Shown: positions 1 to 12,503, counted from the first letter of the stretch. The stretch is 64,000 nucleotides of DNA from Nematostella vectensis (GCF_932526225.1 NC_064036.1:14377181-14441180); one strand, 5' to 3'. Program-made: numbers and translations. Notes: a model not told the origin generated them from the sequence alone.

Positions 1-302
1 TATGGTCAAACGTAACGCGGCTTTAACGTCCAGGGATCCGGAGAACGTGATCATTAAACAGTTTCGGAGTTTAATGATAAAAGACTTGGAGTCTTACGAA
101 GTTTTATAGCTGAATGATAATAAAGATCCTCATTGACCTTTATTAAAAATCTTTGCGGATCATCAGATGTCGACGATGTATACTCGATTGTCTGCAATCC
201 TCCATACGACTTTGAAAGCCGTGGACTTGAGTGTTGTATACCGTTTATAAAAATACTGAAAGCCGTGGGCTAAGATTGCACAACCCGTGTCCATGTAAAG
301 AA

Positions 303-440
303 AATCCGTTGACACGGAGAAAATTCCGTGGACACGGAGAAAGATTCCGTGGCCACGGAAAAAATTCCGTGGACACGGAGAAAGATTCCGTGGCCACGGA
401 AAAAAATCCCGTGGACACAGAAAAAGATTCCGTTTAATAC
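303..440. repeat. Short tandem repeat, about 20-bp unit
   Basis: A run of roughly 20-bp units of the form ATTCCGTGGACACGGAGAAA, alternating with a TGGCCACGG variant. The units contain the small palindrome CCGTGGCCACGG. The repeat keeps several reading frames open by chance; no gene is supported. Confidence 0.75.
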
Positions 441-571
441 CCGTTTGTTTTTGGCGTTTACACGGAAAACCTAAGTGTACGTTTCCCATGGACGGTCACA
501 TATATTGCACCCTACTTTTGTGAAGTTAGACTAATCAGCAAAACTCATGTTAACTGTTTGTTGTTTACTAG

Positions 572-625
572 CTGTCATCGGGGATCCTACCTCTACCACG
601 CCTACCAACAAATCAAACGTCGATG
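572..625 (+). CDS. Exon of type I membrane protein, Pro/Thr-rich stalk
   Basis: A 54-nt candidate exon bounded by a pyrimidine/TTTACTAG acceptor and a GATG|GTGAGT donor. Read in phase 1 it encodes 18 residues rich in Thr, Pro and Ser (core PTSTTPTNKS), as expected for an extracellular juxtamembrane stalk. Both ends are phase 1, matching the transmembrane exon at 1148-1246. Upstream exons lie outside the window. The exon is short, so the call rests on splice signals, phase match and composition. Confidence 0.4.
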
Positions 626-1147
626 GTGAGTAAAGAATTTTATCCCAACTTTTCCACGTGTACGGTGCTGTCTCTGACAGTCTGTCTAGTCAGAGTACGG
701 TTCTTTTACACGAAGATTTAACGAATGATTGTCGAGCCCTAGCCTCTCGGTCTAGTACCGGAAGCCCTCGGACTATAAACGTATTTACCCAAGCGTATCA
801 ATCCGATTCCCAAATTTTCAGATGTTTTTCAAAGTGCCGGATAAATTTTGCTCAGTCTTTGTCTTTTTTCGAAGAGAGGCAACGATGTGTATGTCAGGTA
901 TTTTTAATATTTGTTAAAACAAATCTATAATAATATTTTATTGAAATTTCATAATTATTTATTAAAACCATTCATAAACTTTGGAATTATAATTTGGTTT
1001 CCACTTTCTTTGAGAGAGCTCTAACGAATAAAAGATTACCAGCTCCAGTAAACCTTTGGGGGATGGGAAGTGTGTTGATTGCAAAACATCTTACATTAGT
1101 TACCACCTGATGAAGAAAATTGAAGTATATTATTTGATTTGTTTTAG

Positions 1148-1246
1148 ACATGACATTAATCTTGCTGATCTTGCTGAGCGTGTTCATCGGTGTATTGGTG
1201 CTTGCCTTAGTGATCGCTGTCGTGTTTTTCTGTCGAAGAAAACGAA
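1148..1246 (+). CDS. Transmembrane exon of a type I membrane protein
   Basis: A 99-nt exon between a TTTGTTTTAG acceptor and a GAA|GTAAGT donor, phase 1 at both ends. It encodes about 23 hydrophobic residues (Leu, Ile, Val, Phe rich) followed by the stop-transfer sequence FCRRKR, the standard layout of a single-pass helix with the cytoplasm on its C-terminal side. It continues in phase from the Pro/Thr-rich exon at 572-625. Cytoplasmic-tail exons should follow downstream on the + strand but I could not identify them before 3.4 kb. The gene may be another mucin-type receptor; that is inference. Confidence 0.55.
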
Positions 1247-3048
1247 GTAAGTATTTTAATATAAGTATATCTATATTCCAGTAGATGTTTTCAACTTGAG
1301 CCAAGTAGTGCTCGATTTTGTAGGAGCTTATATAGTTTAGCAATGAACCGACTTAGTTCATCCAGGTAAAAATGTTGAATACAGGCTTGTTTATTAGAAA
1401 AGTGAAGGGGATTGGTGGATAAGGAACAAAAAATTCATACACTATGCCAAAATACCTAAAAAAAAATGCATGTAGCCCAAAGCAGACAGGAAAGAGATGA
1501 ATAGATCAATTAGAAAAATTAATGCACGTCTTGGAGACATGCAGGCGACTGGAACTTTCCCATCCCCCCTTTCACCTTTTTAATGATCCGTCCCTTATAG
1601 CTGTTATTGCGTCAGGCTTAGGGCGGAGCCAGGGATGATCGTTTGGGGGGATGGACCAATATGAAACTGTACATATACTAATCATTCTTTCATTATCTCT
1701 TCAGGTTCGACGTTACAGACATACATCTATGATAGCAGCTATTTCTAGACAGCTGTAAAGCGATAGGTGACTAAACATTTGTTTAGACAATTTTTTTCTG
1801 AATATCAATCAAACCACAGGCAGCCCAAGACAACTGTCAAGAGTTCTATAAAAGAAACACGACTCCTAGCGGGCTTCAAAATGATTATATTAGTATTCTT
1901 AAACAAGTCTAAAACAAAATAAGGAAAGACTCTTTTGCTTGATTTAGCAAGATTTGTGGGCCTTTATAAGAACCTTACTACAGACCGGAGCCTTGGGGTG
2001 CCTGTGGTCAAACGTGTACAGACAATCTCAGCATGACCGACATAATACCGCACAGATAAAGAAAGTTGAGGAAAGGTGGTTATAAAAAATCTAGCAATCC
2101 ATTAAAACCTGTGGTAAACCGAGCAACGCGTTACAGCGAAGTAATAAAAAGCGCACCAAAATCTTTCAGAAGGTTGGCCCACGATCAATCTCTTGTAGAA
2201 TATAATTTTTCTAAATCACCGTTGCAGTAAGCAGTATATAATTGACATAATAAAATGGGCAATGTCCACGTTACAAAATGTTTCTTGAATGTTTTTGTAC
2301 CTGTTCAATGGCACGTAGGGAGGGAGGCCGACCATTTGAATTTTGAGGGGGGGGGGGGGGGGAGGCAAAAGCATTTGGCGTTGCATGTATGGAGCTGATC
2401 TATACTTTTAAGTAAAAACTGAAAATCTTTCTGCCAATAATGAGTTGCATGGACTTTATATAGTTGAACTAAAATATAGGAATCGTTTGGAAATACAAAT
2501 CGTTTTCGGAGGGTTTTAAGGCTACAAAATTGCTATACAAATATATTTGTGCACATTTAACGAAACTGAAAAAGAATTGTACTCCTGTGAACTATTTTTA
2601 TCCGGGGTGTTGTGTTTCAGGAGAGGGGGGAGGTAGTACTGATTCTAAAGGGAGGGGTAACCGTACCTGAAGCTGCTAGAGATAATTATTAAAAGAAGAG
2701 AAGGCAAGCCCTGAAGCGGCTCAAAATTACAAAACATTTTCGACATGCACTCGTGGTTTGTGGTATTTATCCCAAATGTCACGTACAAGCAATGCAATTA
2801 AATGCTTATATTTAGGGACTGTGCAAAAACTATCAGGAGGGGGTCCGTAAAATGAGCTTTTAAATAATAAAAATGTGCGTAGGACCCCCCTCCTGTCCTT
2901 TAAAAATTACGAAGACCCCCCCTCCTACATTCTAAATGTAGTTACTTGCTTCCTAATGCATTCTACTTCGGCGTTAGGATAAACATCATTACCACCAGGG
3001 ACTGATAAGTAAAGGCAATCAACTTCCCCATATTCTGGTACTATAAAG
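1247..3048. other. Non-coding stretch, no gene recognised
   Basis: AT-rich sequence without a convincing exon. It contains a G homopolymer at 2347-2362 and an imperfect inverted pair AGGAGGGGGTCC / GGACCCCCCTCCT around 2836-2895 that could fold as a hairpin. It may be the 3' part or downstream flank of the membrane protein gene at the window start. Confidence 0.5.
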
Positions 3049-3226
3049 GTGTCACGGCGTTTCCTAGGATCAGGCTATTTTTAGGCGCGCGGTTTAGCCT
3101 ATCAAATGACAGGGCGAGAAAATTGACTTTGTCTCAAGGAATAAAAAATGGCGGCCGAGAAGGGGTAAAACGACGCTTCCTTTTCAAAGTCTTGCAACAT
3201 TGTCATCCTAGGAAACGCCGTGACAC
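3049..3226. mobile_element. MITE, 178 bp with 22-bp perfect terminal inverted repeats
   Basis: The 22-bp ends, GTGTCACGGCGTTTCCTAGG plus AT at 3049-3070 and its exact reverse complement at 3205-3226, bracket 134 bp with no coding capacity. The flanks carry TATAA-like sequence on both sides (CTATAAAG and TTATATAA), which could reflect a TA-type target duplication, but the exact duplication is unclear. Size and structure fit a non-autonomous DNA transposon; the superfamily is not determined. Confidence 0.7.
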
Positions 3227-3435
3227 TTATATAATACAGATGATTGCCCCTGATACAGCTTAATTCGACTAAACCGCCAAATTTCCGGAAAACAGTTGTT
3301 GAAAAATTATATCTTGCCTATCATATCAAACATATTCCCCACGGATAGTGTCCTTCGTTCGCTGTGCCTTATATGGTCATATATGCCCATATTTAGAAGT
3401 ACTGGAGTTTCCCCTTTCGCGCTTCTCCAACAAAC

Positions 3436-4083
3436 ATGGCGGCAAACACTGATTCCCTAAAGACTCGTAGTGGAAGAATTATAAAGAAACCGGATCGCTT
3501 GGTCAAATATTTAGACCATTCCTCAGTTGATACGTACGTGAAAGAAGAGAAAGAGGAAGAAGAAAAAGTCTGGGAGATAGAGAGAGTTTTAAACGTTGAG
3601 GGAGACTATGCCTTTGTGAAATGGAAAGGCTACAGCGATAGATATAATTCTACGGTTTCTCTTTCATTGAATCCGCAGTTGTCATGCTATTTAGCCGTGA
3701 ATGCTGGGAACCCCGACAGTAGTGAGGTAGCAAGAGAAAAGCTTCCCATTCTTTGCTCCGAGGATAAGGAATTGTGGCTGATTCGACATGCACTGTTCGA
3801 TGAGCTCCAATTTCGTACACCCGAGAATGACACGGGACTCATTCGGAGAGTACAAGTGAAAGTCCCACTTTCAAAGGGGGGTTTTTCCGCTTTGTTTGGT
3901 AAAGGGACATTTTCTTTTGCTACCTCACGAAAGCTGGATTTTTCAGGGACCCGTAATATTCGGTTCCCGTGCACTGCTGTCGAGTTTGGCACCGTTATTG
4001 GTACGGAGTTTATGGCTCGGCAACTGCCAGATTCGAGTACCATATGTGAAGTTGACTCATCTTCGAAGATGTGGATATCATGA
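3436..4083 (+). CDS. Chromodomain-containing protein (single ORF, 215 aa)
   Basis: The ORF starts at an ATG in good context (AACATGGCGG). Residues 11-21 are basic (TRSGRIIKKPD), residues 38-44 form an acidic/lysine stretch, and residues 44-72 match a chromodomain core: VWEIERVLN then YAFVKWKGYS, with the aromatic residues that form the methyl-lysine cage in HP1-type chromodomains. The residue after YNS, usually Trp in YNSW-type chromodomains, is Thr. The remaining ~140 residues resemble nothing I know. Such chromodomains occur in chromatin proteins and in integrases of mobile elements; which applies here is open. Splicing within the ORF cannot be excluded. Confidence 0.55.
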   Translation: MAANTDSLKTRSGRIIKKPDRLVKYLDHSSVDTYVKEEKEEEEKVWEIERVLNVEGDYAFVKWKGYSDRYNSTVSLSLNPQLSCYLAVNAGNPDSSEVAREKLPILCSEDKELWLIRHALFDELQFRTPENDTGLIRRVQVKVPLSKGGFSALFGKGTFSFATSRKLDFSGTRNIRFPCTAVEFGTVIGTEFMARQLPDSSTICEVDSSSKMWIS

Positions 4084-4520
4084 GGATACGAGCTAAGGAT
4101 TAATTATGATCATAGTTCGTGCCCCCGTTGTACTTACATCTCTGAATATGGGTCAGAGGAAGAAAGGCCTAGTATGTGTCGACCGCTAGAGCGCAAGTAT
4201 CCCCCGCTGAGCTTTTTGGAGATCAGCTTCGTACGGCGTAGACGGAATATGCTTCACAACTATGGCTCGGTAAGTTAAAATCTCTCTATATAAACTAATT
4301 GTTGACATCTGTTTCAACCGATTTCACTGTATTTCCAGTCGAAAATAAAGAGGGGGAATTTAGATCCAGGGAATGATACAGATTGTTTTGATGGTTTTAA
4401 TGCCTTTATATAATAATGTGGGTACAAATAGTTATACAAGTTATAAATAGTGATATTTACAACAGTAATAAATAGCACCAAAAATATAATAAATAAATAA
4501 ATACATTTTTTTCTTTGTCT

Positions 4521-7500
4521 TCACTGCTTTTGATATTTTCTCTTGACCCTTTCCAAATTATTTTCCCTACTGAACAGTTTTCTGTTTTCCCTCTCCATGA
4601 TCTATAGAGATAAAAATACACAGTTGTAGCAAGCGATTAGTCTAGATAACATGACGTTTTTTTCACTTGGAATTACCTGTACAGTGTAGTTGCTATTTTT
4701 CCCCCCTTTCTGGCTACCCCTGTGGAATGTCTTGTTCTGCATGTGGTTTTTCTTTTCCACTGTCTGGCAATTGAACTGGTGGATCGTGCCATGAATCTCC
4801 AAAAATTGGGGGACATGATAAACAAGAACTGTAGAGAAAAAAATGCATAAAATTACTTGGTCTCGGAGATCCCAAGTCAATTAAGGAATCTCATTTTAAT
4901 CTTACCATGTATATATGGAATTACATCCTGTGGAGAGATAAAAGAAAGCACAATTAAAATAATATATCTACTTGTTATTTTTTCAGTGACATATGATCAA
5001 ATGAGGCTTGTGTCCTGCCAGTTCAACTAACCACAGGGATGTAGAATTACCTCATCAAACGTGGCCTTTCTAAATTTGGTTCCCCATTGGCGGGCCTTTT
5101 CTTGAAAAGCATCTGCTCGAAGATATGCTTCATCTCCAGGATTTGCCCCAAGAGCATCAGTGAGGACCATCAAACTTTTCCACACTTGTGTCAGCTCTGA
5201 TATGCTAAGAACTGTTTTCTCACAAGTGGGAGTGGACGATGGCTACAAAACACAAAGCAATTGTTAAATTAGCTTTATACACAGTAGTATCCTGGGTGTG
5301 CTGGTCTTTTTTATAATGAAAATAAAAATCATACCTCAAACACTATGTTGTTGCGGTCAAGATGATCCTTGAGTGTGGCACGTAGGAAGTCCTTGGTGCC
5401 TGTCGACCTCAGATGGAACTTCCTACATTCCTCCACTAGCTGGGCTTTGGTCAGACAGTCAAGGCTGGTGATGGACTTGTTCTCCATGTCTCCTAGGAAG
5501 GCATGGATATCAAGCCCCCTAATGATAGTTTCCAAACCATCACCTTTATAAGGAAAAGAGGATTCAAAGAAAATAAATAACGAAACTTTATAGTAATTTC
5601 ATATTAGTTTCAGTTATTATAACAGTCTTTTCTATTAGTCAGTTATTTACTTACAATCCAAAGAGCTCCACTTGGTTGTGGTTTTGCCACTGTCATCCTG
5701 GACATCATAGAAACAAAACCTCACACCTGCAAATACAATATGGCAAGAAAACAAAATGATAATCACCATAAGACATCCCCTATACCCATTTACCCTATAC
5801 ATGAAATTTTTATTTACCCAAAGCTTCTATTGCTTCTTCCATGGCTTTTTTAACATTCTGCTCTATAGCCCAGCAAGCAACCTAGAAGTTTAATATATAC
5901 CAGGAACTTTTTTAAAAAATGGCTCAATGGAGATTTGAATTTGTTAAATAAGCATAATTTTACCTGGTTGAGAAGTTTTCCCATGATCCTCAATTTGAGG
6001 TGCAGGGTGTCGGGTATGACCTTGGTAAATTCAATGTCCACGAGAGGTAAACATTGAACTCCCTTGGCATTTGGACACCCAACACGTGCACGGCACTGGT
6101 TTAAGGTTCTGGTTATGGGCCATTGTGGGACTGAAATTTTTATCAAATTTATCTAGTTATTTATAATATAGCTGACAATGGAATAATTCATAAAAACAAA
6201 AATCATTTAATTCATTACATAACATTCATTATATAAGTAACAAAATTAAAAAACTTACTAGAAAAGTCTCTGATCATCCTTTTGCTGCATTCGCACCAAA
6301 TGCAGAAGTACAAGGCACAGGGACTATTAATTCCGAGAATACACGCCATGAACTTCCAGTCAGCACACATCACCCTTAAAAAAAGGGATAAAAGTTACAT
6401 ATGTCCTGTTTAATGCCAGATCATAAGATTATTGGTTGCAAAAAAAATGAAACCTACCAATCAATAGTGTATTCAAGGCCATTAACAAGAATGCCAGTTC
6501 TCCCTAGGGCCTTCATCTCATCAAAAACCCCTCTCAAGGTCGCCTTTAGGATGTCATATGACTCCTTGCCTATAATAAAAAGTGTTCACAGATATATGGC
6601 TTTAGTTGACTATATCATTAGGAAGATTTGTTCTCGCTTACAGCTGCAATAAATTAGCTGCAACCAACTCACCATCATATATAGATATACAGTATTCCCT
6701 TTCTGGGCTTCTTTTAACAGAGTTTTCTGCTGGAAAGCAGAAGGTTGTCATAACACTCCCAAGTTTTTTGGTGGTTTTTCTACCATCACCAGAAAACCGA
6801 AGGGTTATAACATTGCCCCCTGCATTTCCAATGACATCTGAACTATAACTTAGAATGTCCTTGATGGATCTTGAACATCCTTTTGCATTCTGAAAGGAGA
6901 AACTTTGTTTAATGAATTATTGGGTTTGTACAGTATTTGCTTGTTTTAAAGGATGCAAAATGTGCTGTGCACAAAGCAAATCAGAATTAAGACTATCAAC
7001 AGACTAACCCCTTCAAATTCTGTAATAGGAATGATTGCATTTTGAGCTTTTCTCTCTTTCTGTATCCCATACAGTGATGGCAAGCTGGACCCAGCTACCA
7101 TCTTTAGCTCATGGTATGCTGAGTCAGAAACATCACCATCATCTTTGGCCTGAGATTATAAAAATAATCTAAATATAGAAAAAATAAGAAACCTACAGTA
7201 CTGTACATGTACTTCTATAATACCTACCTTGAGAGCTCTTTGGATCTTTTTATGGTCAATCTCCTCAGGCTCAACCCTCTCATTGAAATGTAGGGCAAAA
7301 CTGACCATACCAACTTCAAGTTGAACCTAGAGATAAGGAAACATTGAAATGTAGGGCAAAACTGACCAACTTCAAGTTGAACCTAGAGATAAGGAAACAT
7401 TTTATGATAAACAAATGCCATTATAACAGAATTGGTAAATTTAGGTTGTTTCCATGTGTACAAAAATTCTAAACAAACCTCAACAACTTTCCAATCTGTT

Positions 7501-7829
7501 GGAAGCTTCTCAAATTGCTTCTCAAGCCATTTTTTAATCTCTGACTTTTTGTGAAATTGAGCTTTTGGCTCAAGGTCACAAAAAGGCTTTCTCGGCTGAA
7601 GAAAGGGCTTTTTTTCCTTGCCTAGCTCCTTTCTCATGCCATCTCTCTCTTTGACAACATCAGCGAGTCGATGTTTTAGCTCTGACAGCTGATTCTCGAG
7701 CTCTTCGATTCTAGAGTCCCGAGAATCACACAGCCCGATTTCACGGACTTGAGGTAGTGTGTAAGCCAATCTTTGTTTTTTCAATGGCGGATCTTGTGTA
7801 AAATTAGTCAAATACCCTTGCACCATCAT
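4521..7829 (-). CDS. Fourteen-exon gene, 664 aa, possible domesticated DDE transposase
   Basis: Exons on the - strand (plus coordinates, 5' to 3'): 7479-7829, 7228-7326, 7009-7149, 6673-6889, 6458-6569, 6259-6374, 5964-6130, 5818-5881, 5655-5726, 5335-5543, 5051-5242, 4906-4927, 4677-4828, 4521-4601. Every junction has GT/AG and matching phase, giving 1995 nt ending in TGA. The N-terminus is charged and coiled-coil-like (IEELENQLSELKHRL). Exon 4 has LRFSGDG, exon 6 CADWKFMACILG followed by FCIWCEC (paired cysteines), exon 7 VIPDTLHLKLR, exon 10 a SAP-like helical stretch, and exon 13 LVYHVPQFLE then TVEKKN. An Asp, Asp, Glu order with a Cys pair recalls RAG1/Transib/Chapaev-type transposases; that link is inference. 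The intact spliced frame suggests a functional host gene. Confidence 0.7.
7281..7397. repeat. Tandem duplication of about 60 bp over an exon boundary
   Basis: The segment beginning CATTGAAATGTAGGGCAAAA at 7281 recurs at 7342 (units 61 and 56 bp; the second lacks ATACC). It copies the 5' part of exon 2 of the 664-aa gene together with its splice acceptor (- strand). Only the copy ending at 7326 keeps the reading frame; the extra acceptor at about 7386 would not give a sensible exon. Confidence 0.8.
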
Positions 7830-10800
7830 TTTAGTAGATATCTATCATGAACAAGCAAACGAGACGACTAAACTTTTGAACCTCTTCCCGCCTAAGTTTA
7901 CCGAGATTCTGCAAGATGATCCCCAAAAAACAACCCGTGAAGATTATCTAGATAAGAATTGCGCCAAAATTATACAAACAAAAAACGGAAATATTAGAAA
8001 GGAATACTTAGCTTCTCGTCCTTCGGGTGTTTCTGTACTCTTCAGCATCAGGATCACACAAGGACGTAGTCGATTAAAATACCTACGAGGGCTTTTTTCC
8101 ACAAGTTAGGCTGGCAGAAGAAAGATCTAGCCCCTACAGGGGTATTTGATGAGAAAAATAGGTATTTTTCGCTTCTATAAGCAGAAATCTCAGGTTAAAT
8201 AGCCCTGTTTTCCAAAAATAATCGCTCTTCGTCCGCCATCTTGGATAGCTCAGAGAAAACCCATTTGTAATTTGCCAGGTTACACAGCTCCTAGTCTCAG
8301 TCTCTAAAAAAGCGGCCGAGCGAGTTTGAATAACACCAAAAGTTTGATATGATACAAGCAATGACCAACAAGCTCAACGCGTTTCATTGGAAAATCTGAG
8401 CATTTTTTTTCTTGAAACACAGGTAACCCAAGCACTCGGTTTGTATTCTACTACGCAAGAGAATGCATCTGATTAGCCAAATTCAAATGGCCCGCTTGAA
8501 AACGAGAATTGAAAGGATTTATATGTCTCAACGAACTGCTTTTACAAGCTCCGAATGTCGGCTTGGGTGTTTTGTAAAACCCAACTGTTATTCTTCTTCA
8601 CCTGAAGTTCAGAATACCAGCAACATTTGTCAGGGAATTGTCGAGGCTCTGCACTACTATTCTCATTGAAATGCAACGGACTATAATCAAAGAAGAAAAG
8701 CTCTATTTATGTTACTTAAATAAAATACGCCATAACAACAAGCGAAGACAAACCAAGCAAACAACATGGACAGTCAAGGTGAATTCAAGACAAAAATTTC
8801 AATTCAAAATATTGTCTATAGAATAAATAAATAAAAACGTAATATCCCCCTTTTTTCTTTAATATATAATGCTTTTTTGGCAAATACATTTAATAATAAT
8901 CCTCAAACAAAACGGTTTTCGTCGTTTTACAACTTTTCTGATTTTCCCGCTGTCACCATCCATCAACTTGCTATTTTTGAATGGTGATTGGATGCTATTT
9001 TGGCGAGCAATATAATGGCTTTCCAATTCTGTACGAATCGTAATATAAACTTTTCCTTTCAAATAAAATACATCTACAAACAAAGGGTTATCTACTATAA
9101 TAAGGTAAGGACGACTTAAACTACTTATGTAGTATAAACAGCTGTGTTAGTAAATCTATGTATCAATTGAAATTTTGTTTGTTCTCTTACCTACTGGCAA
9201 ATATGTAAGGAAAAACAAAAACCTATTTCGCTATCATCCTTGGAAAGTCTTCTTTCTCTTTTCTTTATCATCTGTCTTTGTTATATTTTTATCCCAAAGT
9301 TTATTTTTAAGATACCAAAACGTGAAATTATCTTTCTCATAATAGACAATATATTTGCTTTTTTTTGGTTAGGGTAATTTAAGTATATGTCTTTGTAATG
9401 AAAAAGGACAGTGAGTTTTTTAGCAATAAAAGTAAGAAGATTGGATCAGTAACAAGACTGATATATATATATATATTTTTTTTTTCTTAAAGATCTTAAA
9501 ACCTTTCACTTATATCAATCTAGCCAAAAGAAAGCATAGATGAACTTTCAAATTCTGAAAAGGGAATTGAATTTGATTAAAAATTTGAATTTTCTACAGA
9601 TCTTTGAAAATTTTCCTGGTCGCGCGAAAGGAGATTGAATCGAGTGAATAATTCCAAGTTTTGGCGGGAAAATCTAAAACAATGTATTTTTCTTAAATCC
9701 GTTAAAATTCAGAGACGGCAATACCACAAAATATTGGCGAAGTGTTTTCCATCGCAATGGTACCCACAATGAAGAAAAGAATAATTTAAAATCGAGAATT
9801 ATATGCCAAGAAAAGAAATATCGTTTTGTTGTAGATTTCAAAAACAGCGCGAGCTCGTGAGAATGTCGCCATTCTTGATTGCGAATGCAGCGCGCACACA
9901 ATGCAAAAACAATTCAAAGACTACACAAAATATCTGCTAAATTTTGCAGATTTTGTTTCCTGGAGTTAAATAATCATTTGACTACCAGGTTAAGATATAA
10001 AGATGACGGTAAAACTTGTAACCACAAGCAATAAGTAAAAGACGCGAACCGCCTTAGCGCGCATATATTTTCTCATGTAATTTGTGTGACATATCGATCT
10101 ACGTCACAAATAAATGACTGGACCCGGGCCTTTCAGTTCACGGTCTTTTTTCCGAAGGTTGATCAAAATACCTCAATATTACAGATTTGAGTTATTCGCG
10201 CTAACGCGCGTTTTGTAGGGTCCATACGAACCTCATACCGTGCTCGAAAAGTATGTGTCACTTGTCACTGATTTGCCCTCATCCCGGTCAACTGGCCCCA
10301 ATTCCGGAAACAAGCTCCAGGAACGATTTTCGTAACTTCTCACATATATTTCCAATGCTATTAAAATTAAAATAAGAATTTATCTTATTTAGCAAAGCCA
10401 TCTTTAATTATGTGGATCTACGAAGAGCATTTTAACATTTGTTTACTTGATAATTGCGCGCTCTCAGAATCACAAATTCATCCATTTGAATCTTAGACTT
10501 TCGTCGAAAAATAATGTCAAATTTGGCATATTACAATAATCTTATTGAATTAAAATGCAAGAAAAAAACATTTTCTCACTTCATCTTGTTTTGACCTTTT
10601 GCCGTAGACAGACGGCTTTGTATCAATATCTGTCAAACGTAGCGGCGTATGTACTTTACTTACTTCTGAATGGGTTCCCCCAAAGAAATAACTCTAAAAA
10701 GACACATTCATAAAGCATCGAGAAAGAAGCAATAGTATATCCCGGACGTGCTAAAAAGGCGGTTATTTATAGTTTTGGCCATTACAATGTGTTTAAAAAG

Positions 10801-11456
10801 TTTGACAAGCTAAATATTCGTAACTGTTACAAGCTTCTAATTATGTTGCAATTTTTTTGCGAGCGTTGTCTTTATCATATGATTGCACATATTGACACAA
10901 CGTTTATAAGTATCTAAATTCCTTCCAAAATGTAGTTTAAATGCAAAAACTAATTCACATTATCTTTTTAAACATATTTCCAATAAGCAGTCTATTTGTG
11001 TCCGTGTTTAGGCACACTTCGTGAACAACAACTGTAAATTTTCAAAACGCTTTCATTCTTCTAAATAAGTAGCGAGATTAAAGAACTTCTATTCTATTGT
11101 AGAAGTGTTTTAAAATGCTCATTCCCACCCAGAAATTTGGTATTTTTCTTAACTCTATTTATCAGAACGAGTGGTTTATGTAAAGTGTTAAATTCACTAC
11201 ACCGTTAACTTTCAAACTACGCGAACAAAAGTTTGACGCACCTTCAAATAAACTTGAATTTTCCCACTGGTAATAAACCACTACATAATTACTACAGCAT
11301 ATGTGAATATGGGGGTTAGTTATTAATTAGGTCACGTTATTTTTTTAAATTTGCTTTTGTATATTTTAAACAGGCTTTCAATGCAAACTGTCCGGAATTG
11401 GGTACCGTCCGTAATTGGGGCAACACACTGGAATTCTTTTTTCTATTATTCAGTAA
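7830..11456. other. Non-coding AT-rich stretch, no gene recognised
   Basis: Several short open frames exist on both strands, but none has a start context, splice structure or protein character I can support. It includes the upstream region of the - strand 664-aa gene (just above 7829) and a short AT dinucleotide run near 9462-9475. Confidence 0.5.
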
Positions 11457-12503
11457 CCTGAGTATCAGGCCCTCCTATGTTTCTATCGCGCCGGCGAGAA
11501 ACAAGACAAGGGCCTGATACAAGTACTGTTCAAATCGCATATTCTCATGCCGGATTCCGGCATGGCTCCTGATTGGTAAAAAAAACAAGGGCACTTGAAT
11601 GGGGCGCGCTGATTGGTTCATCTATATATATTACCCTAACCTGTTGACTGCTCAGAGTAATAGCGGACTCCAAAACTGCTTTTGACCTTGCGTTAGCAGA
11701 ATCAGATAAATCGTTTTCTATAACATTAAAAAATATATATTTTCCTCCCCTCATTTTCTTCGGAAAAATTAAAATCCCGCCTGATACTCAGATGTTCAAA
11801 TGCCTTGCCCGGGCAGGTTATTGCGTGTGTTTATTTCTCATTGGTATCGTTTTTCGAAGCGAAGATCGATCTACTAGTTATACCAAAGGCGCTGGAAATA
11901 TTGATGTCATAGAAGCTGCTTGATGCTGCAGACATCACTAGTAGTAGCTATCAATTTTTTAGACAGACCAGGCGCCGAATATTCAAGAAAGTTGTCTGTG
12001 AGAGCACGAAGAATGCTTGGGATTGCTTGCGATACTTCCCGCGAGTTGTTGATCGAGTGAGCTTATCAAATAATGGCATTTGTGTTCAAGCAGAGGTTTG
12101 TCTATTTAGACGAAAGAGCCTGTAGTAAATTGGTGATGTGAATATCCTGTAGTTATGTGTGGATCTGCAGTCATATACTTAAATCGTAAGTCTCCTGAGC
12201 CTTGAACTATCCTTGCGTTTCAAATCATTTAGCATAAAGTTACCTTCACCTGGGTTAGTCGTAACTAAAATTATTACCCTTGCATATAACACAAATGTAG
12301 TTTGTTTTTACATAAATATGCTGTTTATAATTTGATTTGGGCATTTGATTGTGCCACCACGCGAATCATTGGAAAATAGACAGCCGACTATTTTGACAGC
12401 GGCCTGAAAAGGGGCGGCAGGCGTAGCGTCTAGTATTTGTGTCAGGCGTACTTTTATTTTTCCTCTCCAACTTTTGAAAAATAAAATCGCCTGATACTCA
12501 GGC
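11457..12503. mobile_element. Candidate element with palindromic CCTGAGTATCAGGC ends
   Basis: CCTGAGTATCAGGC at 11457-11470 faces its complement GCCTGATACTCAGGC at 12489-12503; a third copy, GCCTGATACTCAG, lies inside at 11779-11791. TA flanks both outer ends (CAGTA|A and C|TA), compatible with a TA target duplication. The interior has no long ORF. It could be a non-autonomous DNA element of about 1.05 kb, or a 0.33-kb element (11457-11791) plus a second related end. Confidence 0.4.

Noticed and set aside
163-489. Open frame on the - strand over the CCGTGG tandem repeat
   Set aside because: It consists of the repeat translated and has no gene-like features.
7876-8109. + strand frame divergent from the 664-aa gene
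   Set aside because: Begins without an ATG, no recognisable protein character.
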